In this document: piece after piece, positions 1 to 6,093 of the stretch
How positions within the stretch are numbered: the first letter of the stretch is position 1
How the letters are laid out: every line of letters starts with the position of its first letter
NCBI GenBank assembly: GCA_902489375.1
Contig: CABTZP010000004.1
Location: 1 to 25,311, forward strand
From: an uncultured Tissierellia bacterium
GTDB taxonomy: Bacteria > Bacillota > Clostridia > Tissierellales > Peptoniphilaceae
Reading direction: 5' to 3'
DNA: 25,311 nt
Position numbers and translations under genes: made by a program
The notes under the pieces: generated by a model
Told to the model about the DNA's origin: nothing
Databases searched by the model: none
Seen by the model: only the letters and a program-made list of their open reading frames with translations

Positions 1-23
1 CGTCCTCGGGGCCGGCGGGGGGA

Positions 24-147
24 CGGCTAAAACCGCCTTGCCTTCGGCAAGGCCTAGTTTCGCAAGGAGCCCGCCTTCGGCGGGCAGCTAAAACTGCTTT
101 GCCGGAGGCAAAGCCTAGTTTCAGAAGGTGCCGCCCGTGGGCGGCGT
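24..147. repeat. Two-copy 61-bp tandem repeat built of hairpins
   Basis: Unit 1 (26-86) and unit 2 (87-147) align without gaps at about 45 of 61 positions. Each unit has a short CTAAAA-loop stem (CGG/CCG at 24-35, CAG/CTG at 85-96), an 8-bp stem with a 3-nt loop (35-53 and 96-114), a conserved CCTAGTTTC tail, and a 7-bp GC stem (69-85 and 130-145). Where the stems differ, both strands change: C37-G51 becomes T98-A112, and G25-C34 becomes A86-T95. The loops differ freely (TTC versus GGA). That pattern suggests the fold is maintained. Confidence 0.8.
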
Positions 148-203
148 TTTCTCGGCTCGGCCGCTCTCCGGGGCCTCGCCGGGCGCTTTGCCTTACCAAT
201 CCC

Positions 204-229
204 GTCCCGGCTGGCCGGGACACCTTATC
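204..229. repeat. Hairpin module with ACCTTATC tail, copy 1
   Basis: The stem GTCCCGGC (204-211) pairs with GCCGGGAC (214-221) and is followed directly by ACCTTATC (222-229). A second hairpin followed by the same ACCTTATC tail lies at 9714-9743, with a different stem sequence. Confidence 0.65.
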
Positions 230-261
230 TTATCTTCCCTTCGCTCGCCGGTCTCTTTTTT

Positions 262-294
262 CGCCGCCTAGGCGGCGGCCAATGCCCTTCGCCC
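262..294. repeat. Hairpin module with GGCCAAYGCCCTT tail, copy 1
   Basis: The stem CGCCGCC (262-268) pairs with GGCGGCG (271-277). The segment 274-289 (GGCGGCCAATGCCCTT) matches 9676-9691 at 15 of 16 positions. Weaker relatives lie at 524-543 and 1480-1500. Confidence 0.65.
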
Positions 295-346
295 ACCATT
301 TTACCTCGCGCCCAAGTCGCTTCCGCCTCGCTGCCCATACGTCGCT

Positions 347-376
347 CCAAAAAGCCCGCACCGGTGGTGCGGGCTT
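347..376 (-). terminator. Rho-independent terminator-like hairpin reading leftward
   Basis: AAGCCCGCACC (352-362) pairs with GGTGCGGGCTT (366-376), an 11-bp stem with a GGT loop. On the minus strand the stem is followed by a run of five T (complement of 349-353). On the plus strand no T-run follows. No gene is visible immediately to its right on the minus strand, so the transcript it would end is unknown. Confidence 0.5.
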
Positions 377-450
377 CGCTGTTCGCATAAAAATGAGATA
401 GACATTGTTTTACAGTTCGCTACGATAAGCGGCTCGGCATTGGCTCTTTT

Positions 451-480
451 CGCCGCCCCGGCGGCGACAAATCCCTCGAA
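451..480. repeat. Hairpin module with WCAAATCCC tail, copy 1
   Basis: CGCCGCC (451-457) pairs with GGCGGCG (460-466), followed by ACAAATCCCTCG. The same architecture recurs at 581-611, preceded in both cases by a CTTTT/CTTTC pyrimidine run. Confidence 0.65.
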
Positions 481-515
481 TTGCCGCATCAAACTTCGCT
501 TGAGAGATTCCCTTC

Positions 516-543
516 CCGCCGGAGGCGGCTTATGACTTAAATC
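516..543. repeat. CCGCCGGAGGCGG hairpin module, copy in upstream array
   Basis: CCGCC (516-520), loop GGA, GGCGG (524-528). The hairpin is identical to 9668-9680. The tail GGCGGCTTATGACTTAAATC is a diverged relative of the tails at 274-294, 1480-1500 and 9676-9696. Confidence 0.55.
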
Positions 544-580
544 CTAAATTTTACCCCTGCGCGCTAAACCGCCTTCTTTC

Positions 581-611
581 CGCCGCCCCAGCGGCGTCAA
601 ATCCCCTCGCC
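581..611. repeat. Hairpin module with WCAAATCCC tail, copy 2
   Basis: CGCCGC (581-586) pairs with GCGGCG (591-596), followed by TCAAATCCCCTCG. It is a near-duplicate of 451-480. The loop changes from CCCC to CCCA-type, and the tail has one extra C. Confidence 0.65.
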
Positions 612-737
612 TTGAACTGCACTCTCGGCTGGCGAGCCTCCTTATTTTTTCTCGCCCGCTAGTCTCTCTACTACCCCCGTCTCGGTTCGTAGGAAAACCC
701 CCTTTCCATGGCCCGAAAGGGCGGCCCGACCTGGCCA

Positions 738-766
738 TTGTCAAGCAAAAGGAGGTAAAATAAGAT
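738..766 (+). promoter_or_regulatory. Candidate sigma-A promoter for the Lit-like gene
   Basis: TTGTCA (738-743, five of six consensus bases) and TAAGAT (761-766, four of six) are separated by 17 bp. They lie 44 bp upstream of the ATG at 810. This is the only reasonable promoter I can see between the hairpin array and the first gene. Confidence 0.45.
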
Positions 767-809
767 CATGAAATGAATCAAAATTAGATGCATAAAAAAG
801 GAGGATTTT

Positions 810-1469
810 ATGAGAAAAACGGCCCCGCGATTTCTTTCTTCATTATTCGTTGGCCTGCTCTTATCCTGGGGACTTCTCGCCCTCAGCCTTTTTCTTGTCC
901 TCGCCCAGACCTGGCTCTACCCCTACTTTTCCAAAGAACGCATAAACACCGCCGGCCTCAGGGAAGAAGTCATCCAGGAAAATTACCGGACCCTCATCGC
1001 CTACAACCTTAATCCGAAAGGAGAGCCGCTGACCTTCCAGGGCCTGGGGATGTCGGAAAAGGGGCGGATCCATTTTGCCGAAGTCAAAGATCTTTTCCAG
1101 GCCATCCTCTGGACAGGCGGAGCAGCCCTGGCCATGGCCATGATCATGGGAAAGAGGATGATCCGCGTAAACCAGAAGCCAGACTTCCTCCTTTACGCCT
1201 GCCGGGTTTCCATCGGGCTTCCCCTGGCGATCGGCCTGATGATGGCCATTGATTTTGATCAGGTCTTTGTGCGCTTTCACCAGCTCTTTTTTCATAATGA
1301 TTATTGGCTATTCCAGCCGGAAACCGATCCCATTATTAACTACCTGCCCGAATCCTTTTTCCTTCTCATGGCCCTTGCGATTTTAGGGCTATGGCTTTTT
1401 TCTGTCCTTCTTTTGCGTTTTCTTCTCTATCCCCGTTTGTGCAAAAGAGAGAAGAGGGGAGAGAGCTAG
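810..1469 (+). CDS. Lit-like (DUF1461/TIGR01906) integral membrane protein
   Basis: This 219-residue protein has about four membrane segments (around 8-32, 97-114, 126-147 and 182-208) with an extracytoplasmic region between the first two. It fits the DUF1461/TIGR01906 family. One member, Lit, is a lipoprotein intramolecular transacylase that moves an N-terminal acyl chain on lipoproteins to make the lyso-form. The family's conserved histidine regions are recognisable: RIHFAEVKDLF places His88 before the second membrane segment, and RFHQLFFHNDYWLF contains His157 ahead of a W-x-F-x-P and ES-FF segment. The start is set by AGGAGG at 799-804, 5 bp before ATG. It stands alone, converging on a minus-strand membrane-protein gene. 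Membership in the family is clear to me. Transacylase activity is inferred, because not every DUF1461 protein has been tested. Confidence 0.78.
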   Translation: MRKTAPRFLSSLFVGLLLSWGLLALSLFLVLAQTWLYPYFSKERINTAGLREEVIQENYRTLIAYNLNPKGEPLTFQGLGMSEKGRIHFAEVKDLFQAILWTGGAALAMAMIMGKRMIRVNQKPDFLLYACRVSIGLPLAIGLMMAIDFDQVFVRFHQLFFHNDYWLFQPETDPIINYLPESFFLLMALAILGLWLFSVLLLRFLLYPRLCKREKRGES

Positions 1470-1477
1470 GCGTCTCG

Positions 1478-1500
1478 CTGGCGGCTCATGCCCTTTGATC
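1478..1500. repeat. Diverged copy of the GGCGGC...GCCCTT tail module
   Basis: GGCGGCTCATGCCCTTTGATC (1480-1500) matches 9676-9696 at 17 of 21 positions and resembles 274-294. Here the hairpin itself is degenerate (CTCGCTGGCGG). It sits between two convergent genes, in an otherwise featureless 62-bp gap. Confidence 0.45.
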
Positions 1501-1531
1501 TACATTTCAACCTCCGCTTAGCGATCATCAT

Positions 1532-2200
1532 TCATTGGTCGGAAGAAGGAAGGACCAGAATTTCCTCCGCCAGAAAAACCTGGGAAGGGAGATAGAAAAA
1601 CCAGATTAATTTACTGGATAGTTCAGCCAGAGTCCCTGGGGGGAGAAGATTGGCCGCTCCCACTGAGAGGTCGCAAAAAAGAAAAAAGAGATAGGCCTGG
1701 CGTAGCCTTTTGTTTTTAGAAGAAAAGGCGTCGCAGGTATTGAGGAGGAGGAAAAACCCGTAGACCAGGCCCATGGCCATAAGAGAGGGAAAAAAGGCCC
1801 TCATCGAAAAATAGAGGGCCGGGGCAAGGAGGGCCGCCCAGAGGGGGAATTGTTTTCCCTCTACTTTTTTTCGCTGGGCAAAGCGCAGAAAGTGGACCAG
1901 GACAAAAAGAGTGACCCCTTCGAAATAGCGGGGGGTGAAAAGGAGAAGAAAGTCAGTGAGGATGGTCAGGGCGGCGGCCAGTTTCCAGAGAAGGGCGTCC
2001 TTTTTCCCCCAGAGCGCCTGAGCGATGAAAAGAAGGACAATGGAAAGGAGTTTGGCCAGGGAGGAAAAGGTCCCGAAAAAGAAAGGGGGAGAGGGGGTAA
2101 AATCCAGGATGAGGAAAAGGAGGAAGTCCCAGCGCAGGAAAAGACGCAGGGCTTTCCAGCCCGGCTTGTTCTCGATGGGTCGATTGATTTTTTCGGTCAT
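1532..2200 (-). CDS. Small multi-pass membrane protein, possibly YhhN/TMEM86-like
   Basis: The protein is 222 residues if started at the internal ATG at 2200, which has a GGAGG five bases upstream on its own strand (complement of 2206-2210). The longer frame to 2266 adds a Lys/Arg-rich leader with no ribosome site. About seven or eight hydrophobic segments follow a basic N-terminus. The layout is reminiscent of the YhhN/TMEM86 lysoplasmalogenase family: an early T-D-F-L-L-L, a V-H-F-L-R stretch, a late FCDLSVGAANL, and a terminal FFYLPSQVFLAEEI that resembles the family's Y-x-x-AQ-x-LIA ending. The match is by pattern only and several family positions are substituted, so an uncharacterised membrane protein is equally possible. 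The gene converges with the Lit-like gene, leaving 62 bp between them. Confidence 0.5.
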   Translation of the reverse strand: MTEKINRPIENKPGWKALRLFLRWDFLLFLILDFTPSPPFFFGTFSSLAKLLSIVLLFIAQALWGKKDALLWKLAAALTILTDFLLLFTPRYFEGVTLFVLVHFLRFAQRKKVEGKQFPLWAALLAPALYFSMRAFFPSLMAMGLVYGFFLLLNTCDAFSSKNKRLRQAYLFFLFCDLSVGAANLLPPGTLAELSSKLIWFFYLPSQVFLAEEILVLPSSDQ

Positions 2201-2428
2201 GTGTACCTCCGGGGCATATCCCCTTTGCCTTTTTCCTTTGGCATTCTTTTTTTCGATCGGAACCATTAAAGGTTATAATAAAAGGGCCACTTTAGCAATT
2301 TAACATGGCAAGGTAAAGTAATGAAAATCCATGGAAATGAATTTCAATTAGAATTTTTCAGCAAAGCCTTGTTTGCTTATCGCAAAAAACAAGAAAATCC
2401 ATAAAGAATACGAAAGGAGAGAACAAAC
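2201..2428. promoter_or_regulatory. Divergent promoter region with inverted repeat ahead of yerC
   Basis: TATAAT at 2273-2278 lies in an AT-rich TTATAATAA that could serve either strand. The minus strand reads TTAAAT-N17-TATTAT toward the membrane-protein gene. Between it and yerC is the inverted repeat CTTGTTT (2368-2374) / AAACAAG (2387-2393) with a 12-bp spacer, 36 bp before the yerC ATG. This is a plausible operator. No -35 is convincing for the plus strand. Confidence 0.35.
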
Positions 2429-2731
2429 ATGGGCACGCACTTATCGCAAGAAACCAATTCCGATACGGACCTGCTCTTCCAGGTGATCGCGGACCTTACG
2501 ACGGCGGAAGAAGCCCGCAATTTCTTCGAAGACCTTTGCACAATCAAGGAAATCCGGGATATGGGCCAGAGGCTCCAGGCGGCGATTTTATTGGACAAGG
2601 GCTACTCTTACCAGGATGTGACCGAAGCGGTGGGCATCTCGTCGGCGACGATCAGCCGGGTCAGCAAGAGTCTTTATTATGGGGCCGGGGGCTATCGGGC
2701 GGTTATAGACAAGCTTCAAGCCGAAAAGTAA
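2429..2731 (+). CDS. yerC: YerC/YecD family TrpR-related DNA-binding protein
   Basis: This 100-residue protein matches the YerC/YecD group of the TrpR-like superfamily in length and layout. An acidic N-terminus is followed by the helical segment LTTAEEARNFFEDLCTIKEI, then RDMGQRLQAAILLDKGYSYQDV, and a helix-turn-helix around residues 58-82 that includes GISSATISRVSKSLYYG. The family is widespread in Bacillota. Its ligand and target are poorly defined, and the tryptophan-repressor name is inherited from fold only. AAAGGAG lies about 9 bp before the ATG. It appears monocistronic, since ktrB has its own promoter 87 bp downstream. The inverted repeat at 2368-2393 could be an autoregulatory site, but this is inference. 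Confidence 0.85.
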   Translation: MGTHLSQETNSDTDLLFQVIADLTTAEEARNFFEDLCTIKEIRDMGQRLQAAILLDKGYSYQDVTEAVGISSATISRVSKSLYYGAGGYRAVIDKLQAEK

Positions 2732-2817
2732 GAAAAATGGCCGGAAAAAAAGACGCTCAGAAGGATAGGGGGCCAGAAAAAAGACCGGCGAAAGGGGGAG
2801 GGGAGAAGGGATTTTCC

Positions 2818-2877
2818 TTTACTCTTTGCGGGCGGCTTTATATAATAAATCCGTCTTTGATTTCAATAAACAGACGG
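2818..2877 (+). promoter_or_regulatory. Promoter and leader hairpin of ktrB
   Basis: TTTACT (2818-2823), 17 bp, then a perfect TATAAT (2841-2846). The predicted transcript starts about where CCGTCT (2851-2856) begins. CCGTCT pairs with AGACGG (2872-2877). The right arm runs into the ribosome binding site GGAGG (2876-2880), so the stem would partly mask it. Confidence 0.5.
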
Positions 2878-2887
2878 AGGTCGTTAG

Positions 2888-4243
2888 ATGAAAACAGTCA
2901 GGCGCAAAAAGCTGATGAATAGATTAGAAAGCAACCCGCCGCTCTTTTTCTTAACGGCTTATCTTCTTACGATCATCGCAGGCGGGCTTCTGCTTTCGAC
3001 ACCGATTGCCTTCCAAAACGGGCGGCCGCCCTCTTTCATTGATCCCTTTTTCCTGGCCACCTCAGCCGTCTGCGTGACGGGCCTCTCCCCGGTGGTGACC
3101 TGTCAGCAATGGTCCCTGTTCGGTCAAATCATGATCGTTTGCCTGATTCAGCTGGGCGGACTCGGAATCATGACAACGGTAGGGGCCTTTGGCCTGGCCA
3201 TGGATGCGCATTTCGGCATGAATTCCCGCCTGCTGATCAAGGAAGAAAAGGGGTCGGCCTCTCTGGACGGGATGATCCGGCTGACCCAGTTTATCCTGGC
3301 CATGACCTTTGGAATTGAACTGATCGGGGTGGTCCTGCTTGGGATCTATTTTGTCCCCCGGCTGGGCTTTGCCAGGGGCCTTTGGACTTCGATTTTTCAT
3401 TCCATTTCCGCCTTTTGCAATGCCGGATTTGACATTTTATCGGATACCAGCCTCATGCCCTATAATCAGAACGCCTGGCTACTCCTTGTCCTTTCTTTCT
3501 TGATTATTACCGGAGGCTTGGGCTACGTCGTTTTTAGCAACCTCCTTGATCTGCATAGCCACCGGCGGCTGAGCCTTCACACCCGCATTGTCCTCTCCCT
3601 TACGGCGATTCTTCTGCTTTCAGGGACGCTTTTGATCTTTCTTTCCGAATATGATAATCCCCTAACCCTGGGGCCTATGCCCTTGGGGAAGAAGTGGCTC
3701 AACGCCTTTTTCCAATCGGTGACGACCCGGACCTGCGGCTTTTCTTCCATTGATCAGAGTAAACTTCGGGGGGCTGCCTATGCCAATACCCTCACCCTGA
3801 TGTTTATCGGCGGGGCGCCGGCCTCTCCGGCCGGGGGCGTCAAGCTGACGACCATCGCCGCCGTTTTCCTCGGGGCGATCGCGGAGATTCGCCCGTCCGG
3901 CGAAGCTCCGATTTTCCACCGCAATGTGGCCTCCGCGGCCATTCGAAAGGCCTTTGTCATTTTCTTTGTCGCCTTGGTCTGGTGTCTTCTGATGACCTAT
4001 CTTCTCACGTTGACGGAACCGGCGGCGGACATCAAAGACCTCTTCTTTGAGACGATTTCCGCTTTTGGCACGGTGGGTCTAAGCCGAAACCTCACCCCGG
4101 TTTTGTCGGGTCCGGGTAAGATTTTCATGATGATGACCATGCTTTTTGGAAAGCTTGGCCCCATGGCCATCCTCTATATTCTATTGCCCAGGGATGTGAA
4201 AAAGAAAAATCACCTGGCCGAGGAAAATATTCTCGTCGGCTAA
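2888..4243 (+). CDS. ktrB: KtrB/TrkH-type potassium channel subunit
   Basis: This 451-residue membrane protein forms the ion-conducting part of a Ktr potassium uptake system. All four M1-P-M2 repeats show their selectivity-filter segment: SAVCVTGLSPV (about 59-69), AFCNAGF (175-181), SVTTRTCGFSS (277-287) and SAFGTVGLS (391-399), each with the filter Gly. The third M2 contains the flexible FIGGAPASPAGGVK gating loop (306-319) characteristic of KtrB. The length fits KtrB rather than the longer proteobacterial TrkH. GGAGG at 2876-2880 fixes the ATG. The next gene, 124 bp downstream, is the matching regulatory subunit KtrA. Confidence 0.92.
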   Translation: MKTVRRKKLMNRLESNPPLFFLTAYLLTIIAGGLLLSTPIAFQNGRPPSFIDPFFLATSAVCVTGLSPVVTCQQWSLFGQIMIVCLIQLGGLGIMTTVGAFGLAMDAHFGMNSRLLIKEEKGSASLDGMIRLTQFILAMTFGIELIGVVLLGIYFVPRLGFARGLWTSIFHSISAFCNAGFDILSDTSLMPYNQNAWLLLVLSFLIITGGLGYVVFSNLLDLHSHRRLSLHTRIVLSLTAILLLSGTLLIFLSEYDNPLTLGPMPLGKKWLNAFFQSVTTRTCGFSSIDQSKLRGAAYANTLTLMFIGGAPASPAGGVKLTTIAAVFLGAIAEIRPSGEAPIFHRNVASAAIRKAFVIFFVALVWCLLMTYLLTLTEPAADIKDLFFETISAFGTVGLSRNLTPVLSGPGKIFMMMTMLFGKLGPMAILYILLPRDVKKKNHLAEENILVG

Positions 4244-4367
4244 GCTGGCCATGGCCCGGGGTTTGATCAGTCCGTTTTTGGAAAAAAGAGCGAATAAAGA
4301 CGTAGCCTGGAGATCACGGTTTACAGATGAAGGCGTGAAGATCAGGGTTTGAAGAAAGAAGGAGTTC

Positions 4368-5069
4368 ATGGGAAGAAAGAAAAGGTCCTTTGCCATCATC
4401 GGCGCCGGCCGCTTTGGATCAGCGGTTGCAACTTCTTTGGTCAATATGGACCAGCAGGTTTTAGTTGTCGATAAAAATGCCGACAAGGTCGATGCCCTGG
4501 CGCCGATCGTTACGTATGCGGTCCGGGCGGACGTGTCCGTGGACGGGGGGCTTGACGGGATTGGCCTTCATTCCTGTGATGTTGCCATTATCGCGATTTC
4601 GGGAAATTTCGAGGCATCCGTTCTGGCGACGAGCATTTGCAAGGAAAAGAAGATTCCTCAGATTATTTGCAAGGCGCAAAATGAACGGCATTCGAAAATT
4701 CTCCGCTCGGTCGGCGCCACGTCCGTGATCCTTCCGGAAAGGGACATGGGCATCCGTGTGGCCAATAAGCTCGTCAACAACAAGCTTTTTGAGTTCATTG
4801 AACTTTCCAAGGACTATTACATTGCCGAGATTAATGTCCCGAAGACCTGGATCGGGAAGTCCCTGGCGGAGCTGGACATCCGAAAAAATTACGGGGTCAG
4901 CATCATTGGCATTAACAACGCGGACTTTGTCTCCATTAACCCGACTCCAGAGGACGCCTTTCGGTCCGGTGACCATATTTTTGTGTTAGGGACAAACGAA
5001 GCCATTGAGGTCATTCGGATGATTAATGAAGAAATCGCCGCGCACACGGATCGGTCCCATATCGAATAA
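4368..5069 (+). CDS. ktrA: KtrA/TrkA RCK-domain potassium channel regulator
   Basis: This 233-residue cytosolic protein gates the membrane subunit KtrB. The N-terminal RCK (Rossmann) domain has GAGRFG (residues 12-17) and an acidic residue at the end of the second strand (VLVVD35), the usual nucleotide-binding pattern for ATP/ADP or NAD. The C-terminal RCK_C/TrkA_C domain spans about 150-225 (IGKSLAELDIRKNYGVSIIG through DHIFVLGTNEAIE). In some Bacillota homologues this domain binds c-di-AMP; whether it does here cannot be read from the sequence. AAGGAG precedes the ATG by 3 bp. The gene shares the ktrB transcript unless a promoter hides in the 124-bp gap. Its 3' end overlaps a short out-of-frame ORF (5026-5202). 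Confidence 0.92.
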   Translation: MGRKKRSFAIIGAGRFGSAVATSLVNMDQQVLVVDKNADKVDALAPIVTYAVRADVSVDGGLDGIGLHSCDVAIIAISGNFEASVLATSICKEKKIPQIICKAQNERHSKILRSVGATSVILPERDMGIRVANKLVNNKLFEFIELSKDYYIAEINVPKTWIGKSLAELDIRKNYGVSIIGINNADFVSINPTPEDAFRSGDHIFVLGTNEAIEVIRMINEEIAAHTDRSHIE

Positions 5070-5202
5070 AAACCTGGGTTTTAAAGGCTTTACTGTCCTG
5101 GGCCTGGTCCATACCCATTATTTTCTCCTGGGGATGATCCTTTTTCTGATCCTGCTTCTTCAGGTGAAAAAAAGCGTGAACGAGAAAGACCAACATCAGT
5201 AA
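5026..5202 (+). pseudogene. Probable remnant of a DUF2871-type membrane protein
   Basis: An open frame from ATG 5026, one base off the ktrA frame, to TAA 5200-5202 encodes 58 residues. The first part merely overlaps ktrA. From about 5071 it reads KGFTVLGLVHTHYFLLGMIL followed by FLILLLQVKKSVNEKDQHQ. The GFTxLxxVHTHxxxLGMxxFLIxLL pattern resembles the second membrane segment of DUF2871 family proteins, which are about 130 residues with four segments. The first segment and the last two are missing, and the sequence that follows is AT-rich and non-coding. I read it as a deletion remnant abutting ktrA. A short single-pass protein translated by coupling to ktrA is the alternative. There is no convincing ribosome binding site. 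Confidence 0.5.
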
Positions 5203-5269
5203 AATGAATGGGTTAAAGAAATTCTAAAAAATATTATTTAAAACATTGTTAAAAGAAAGAAGGGGAAAG

Positions 5270-6058
5270 ATGGCCATTTTCGATTGTCGTTTTCGGTCTG
5301 AACGGATGGGAAGGGATATGCGTTTTATGATGGTGGTTCCGCATGAAGGCTCAGCTTATACGCTCCCGAATCTTCGTCCGAAGCTGGTTTTTGGCCTTCA
5401 TGGGATTGGCGGGGATTACCAGCAGCTGAGCGCGAAGCTTCCGCTGGAGCTGATCGCCAACACCTACAGGCTCACCTTTGTCCTTTTTCAGGGGGACCGG
5501 TCCTTCTATCTCAATGGCTTTTATCCCTACGAGGATTACCTCCTGCAGGATCTTATTCCATATCTGGAAGCTCATTTTCAGCTGCCGGAACGAAAGGATT
5601 GGATGATCATGGGGATTTCCATGGGGGGTTATGGGGCCATGTCCCTGATTTCCAAGCGTCCCGATCTTTTCCATAGAGCCTGCTGCCTGTCTCCCTGCCT
5701 AGACGCGAAGCAAATCATCGCCATGGCCAGGGTAGGAAAGAATCGCGTAGGCCAGGAGGACCTTCTTTTTACGCAAGGCTTTATGACCAGCGAAACCAGT
5801 GACCCGGCCCTCTTTTCCTTTTCGAAGTCGTCGGAAATTCTGATCGCCTGTGGGACGGAGGATCCCTTCTATCCGGGCTGCCTTGCTTACGAAAAGAGCC
5901 TGACCGAAAAAGGAATTCCGGTTCAGACTCTTTTTGAGAAGGGTGGCCATGACTGGTTTTTCTGGAATAAGACGATTTTCCGGGTCGGCGGCTTTCTCCA
6001 GGGCCTGCCGATGAAAGACTTGCCTAACCCTCCTCATGAAATTGATGTGGGCATCTAA
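5270..6058 (+). CDS. Alpha/beta-hydrolase esterase (tributyrin esterase/esterase D-like)
   Basis: This 262-residue cytosolic hydrolase of the PF00756 putative-esterase family has a complete catalytic triad: Ser117 in GISMGGYG, Asp198 in CGTEDPFYP and His227 in GGHDWFFW. The oxyanion-side motif LHGIGGDY sits at 43-50. Its size and motifs fit small carboxylesterases such as tributyrin esterase or S-formylglutathione hydrolase-like enzymes. No signal peptide is seen. I chose ATG 5270, preceded by AAGAAGGGG, over an upstream TTG at 5246 in an AT-rich stretch with no ribosome site. It converges with adenine deaminase 35 bp away, and no clear terminator separates them. The natural substrate is unknown. 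Confidence 0.82.
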   Translation: MAIFDCRFRSERMGRDMRFMMVVPHEGSAYTLPNLRPKLVFGLHGIGGDYQQLSAKLPLELIANTYRLTFVLFQGDRSFYLNGFYPYEDYLLQDLIPYLEAHFQLPERKDWMIMGISMGGYGAMSLISKRPDLFHRACCLSPCLDAKQIIAMARVGKNRVGQEDLLFTQGFMTSETSDPALFSFSKSSEILIACGTEDPFYPGCLAYEKSLTEKGIPVQTLFEKGGHDWFFWNKTIFRVGGFLQGLPMKDLPNPPHEIDVGI

Positions 6059-6093
6059 GTTTCGATGCCCTCGCCCCGGCGGCAGGACTGCTT

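Larger units (their letters stand above)
1..737. other. Gene-free, hairpin-rich GC-rich region
   Basis: I find no credible gene here. The short open frames lack ribosome binding sites and have compositions dictated by GC-rich palindromes (Arg/Pro/Ser-rich). I see no tRNA or rRNA signature. The stretch holds at least nine short perfect hairpins, each a GC stem of 5-11 bp with a 2-5 nt loop, listed separately below. Several share both the stem sequence and a following tail with hairpins elsewhere in the window. It could be an intergenic array of palindromic repeats or the decayed 3' region of something to the left of the window. Confidence 0.7.

Noticed and set aside
99..401. A 100-codon plus-strand ORF in the hairpin array
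   Set aside because: There is no ribosome binding site, and its Arg/Pro/Ser-rich composition is produced by reading GC palindromes.
768..791. Mini-ORFs behind GGAGG at 751-755 (ATGAAATGA and ATG-AAT-CAA-AAT-TAG)
   Set aside because: The GGAGG lies in the spacer of a plausible TTGTCA-N17-TAAGAT promoter, so it would not be transcribed, and the spacing to the ATG is too long.
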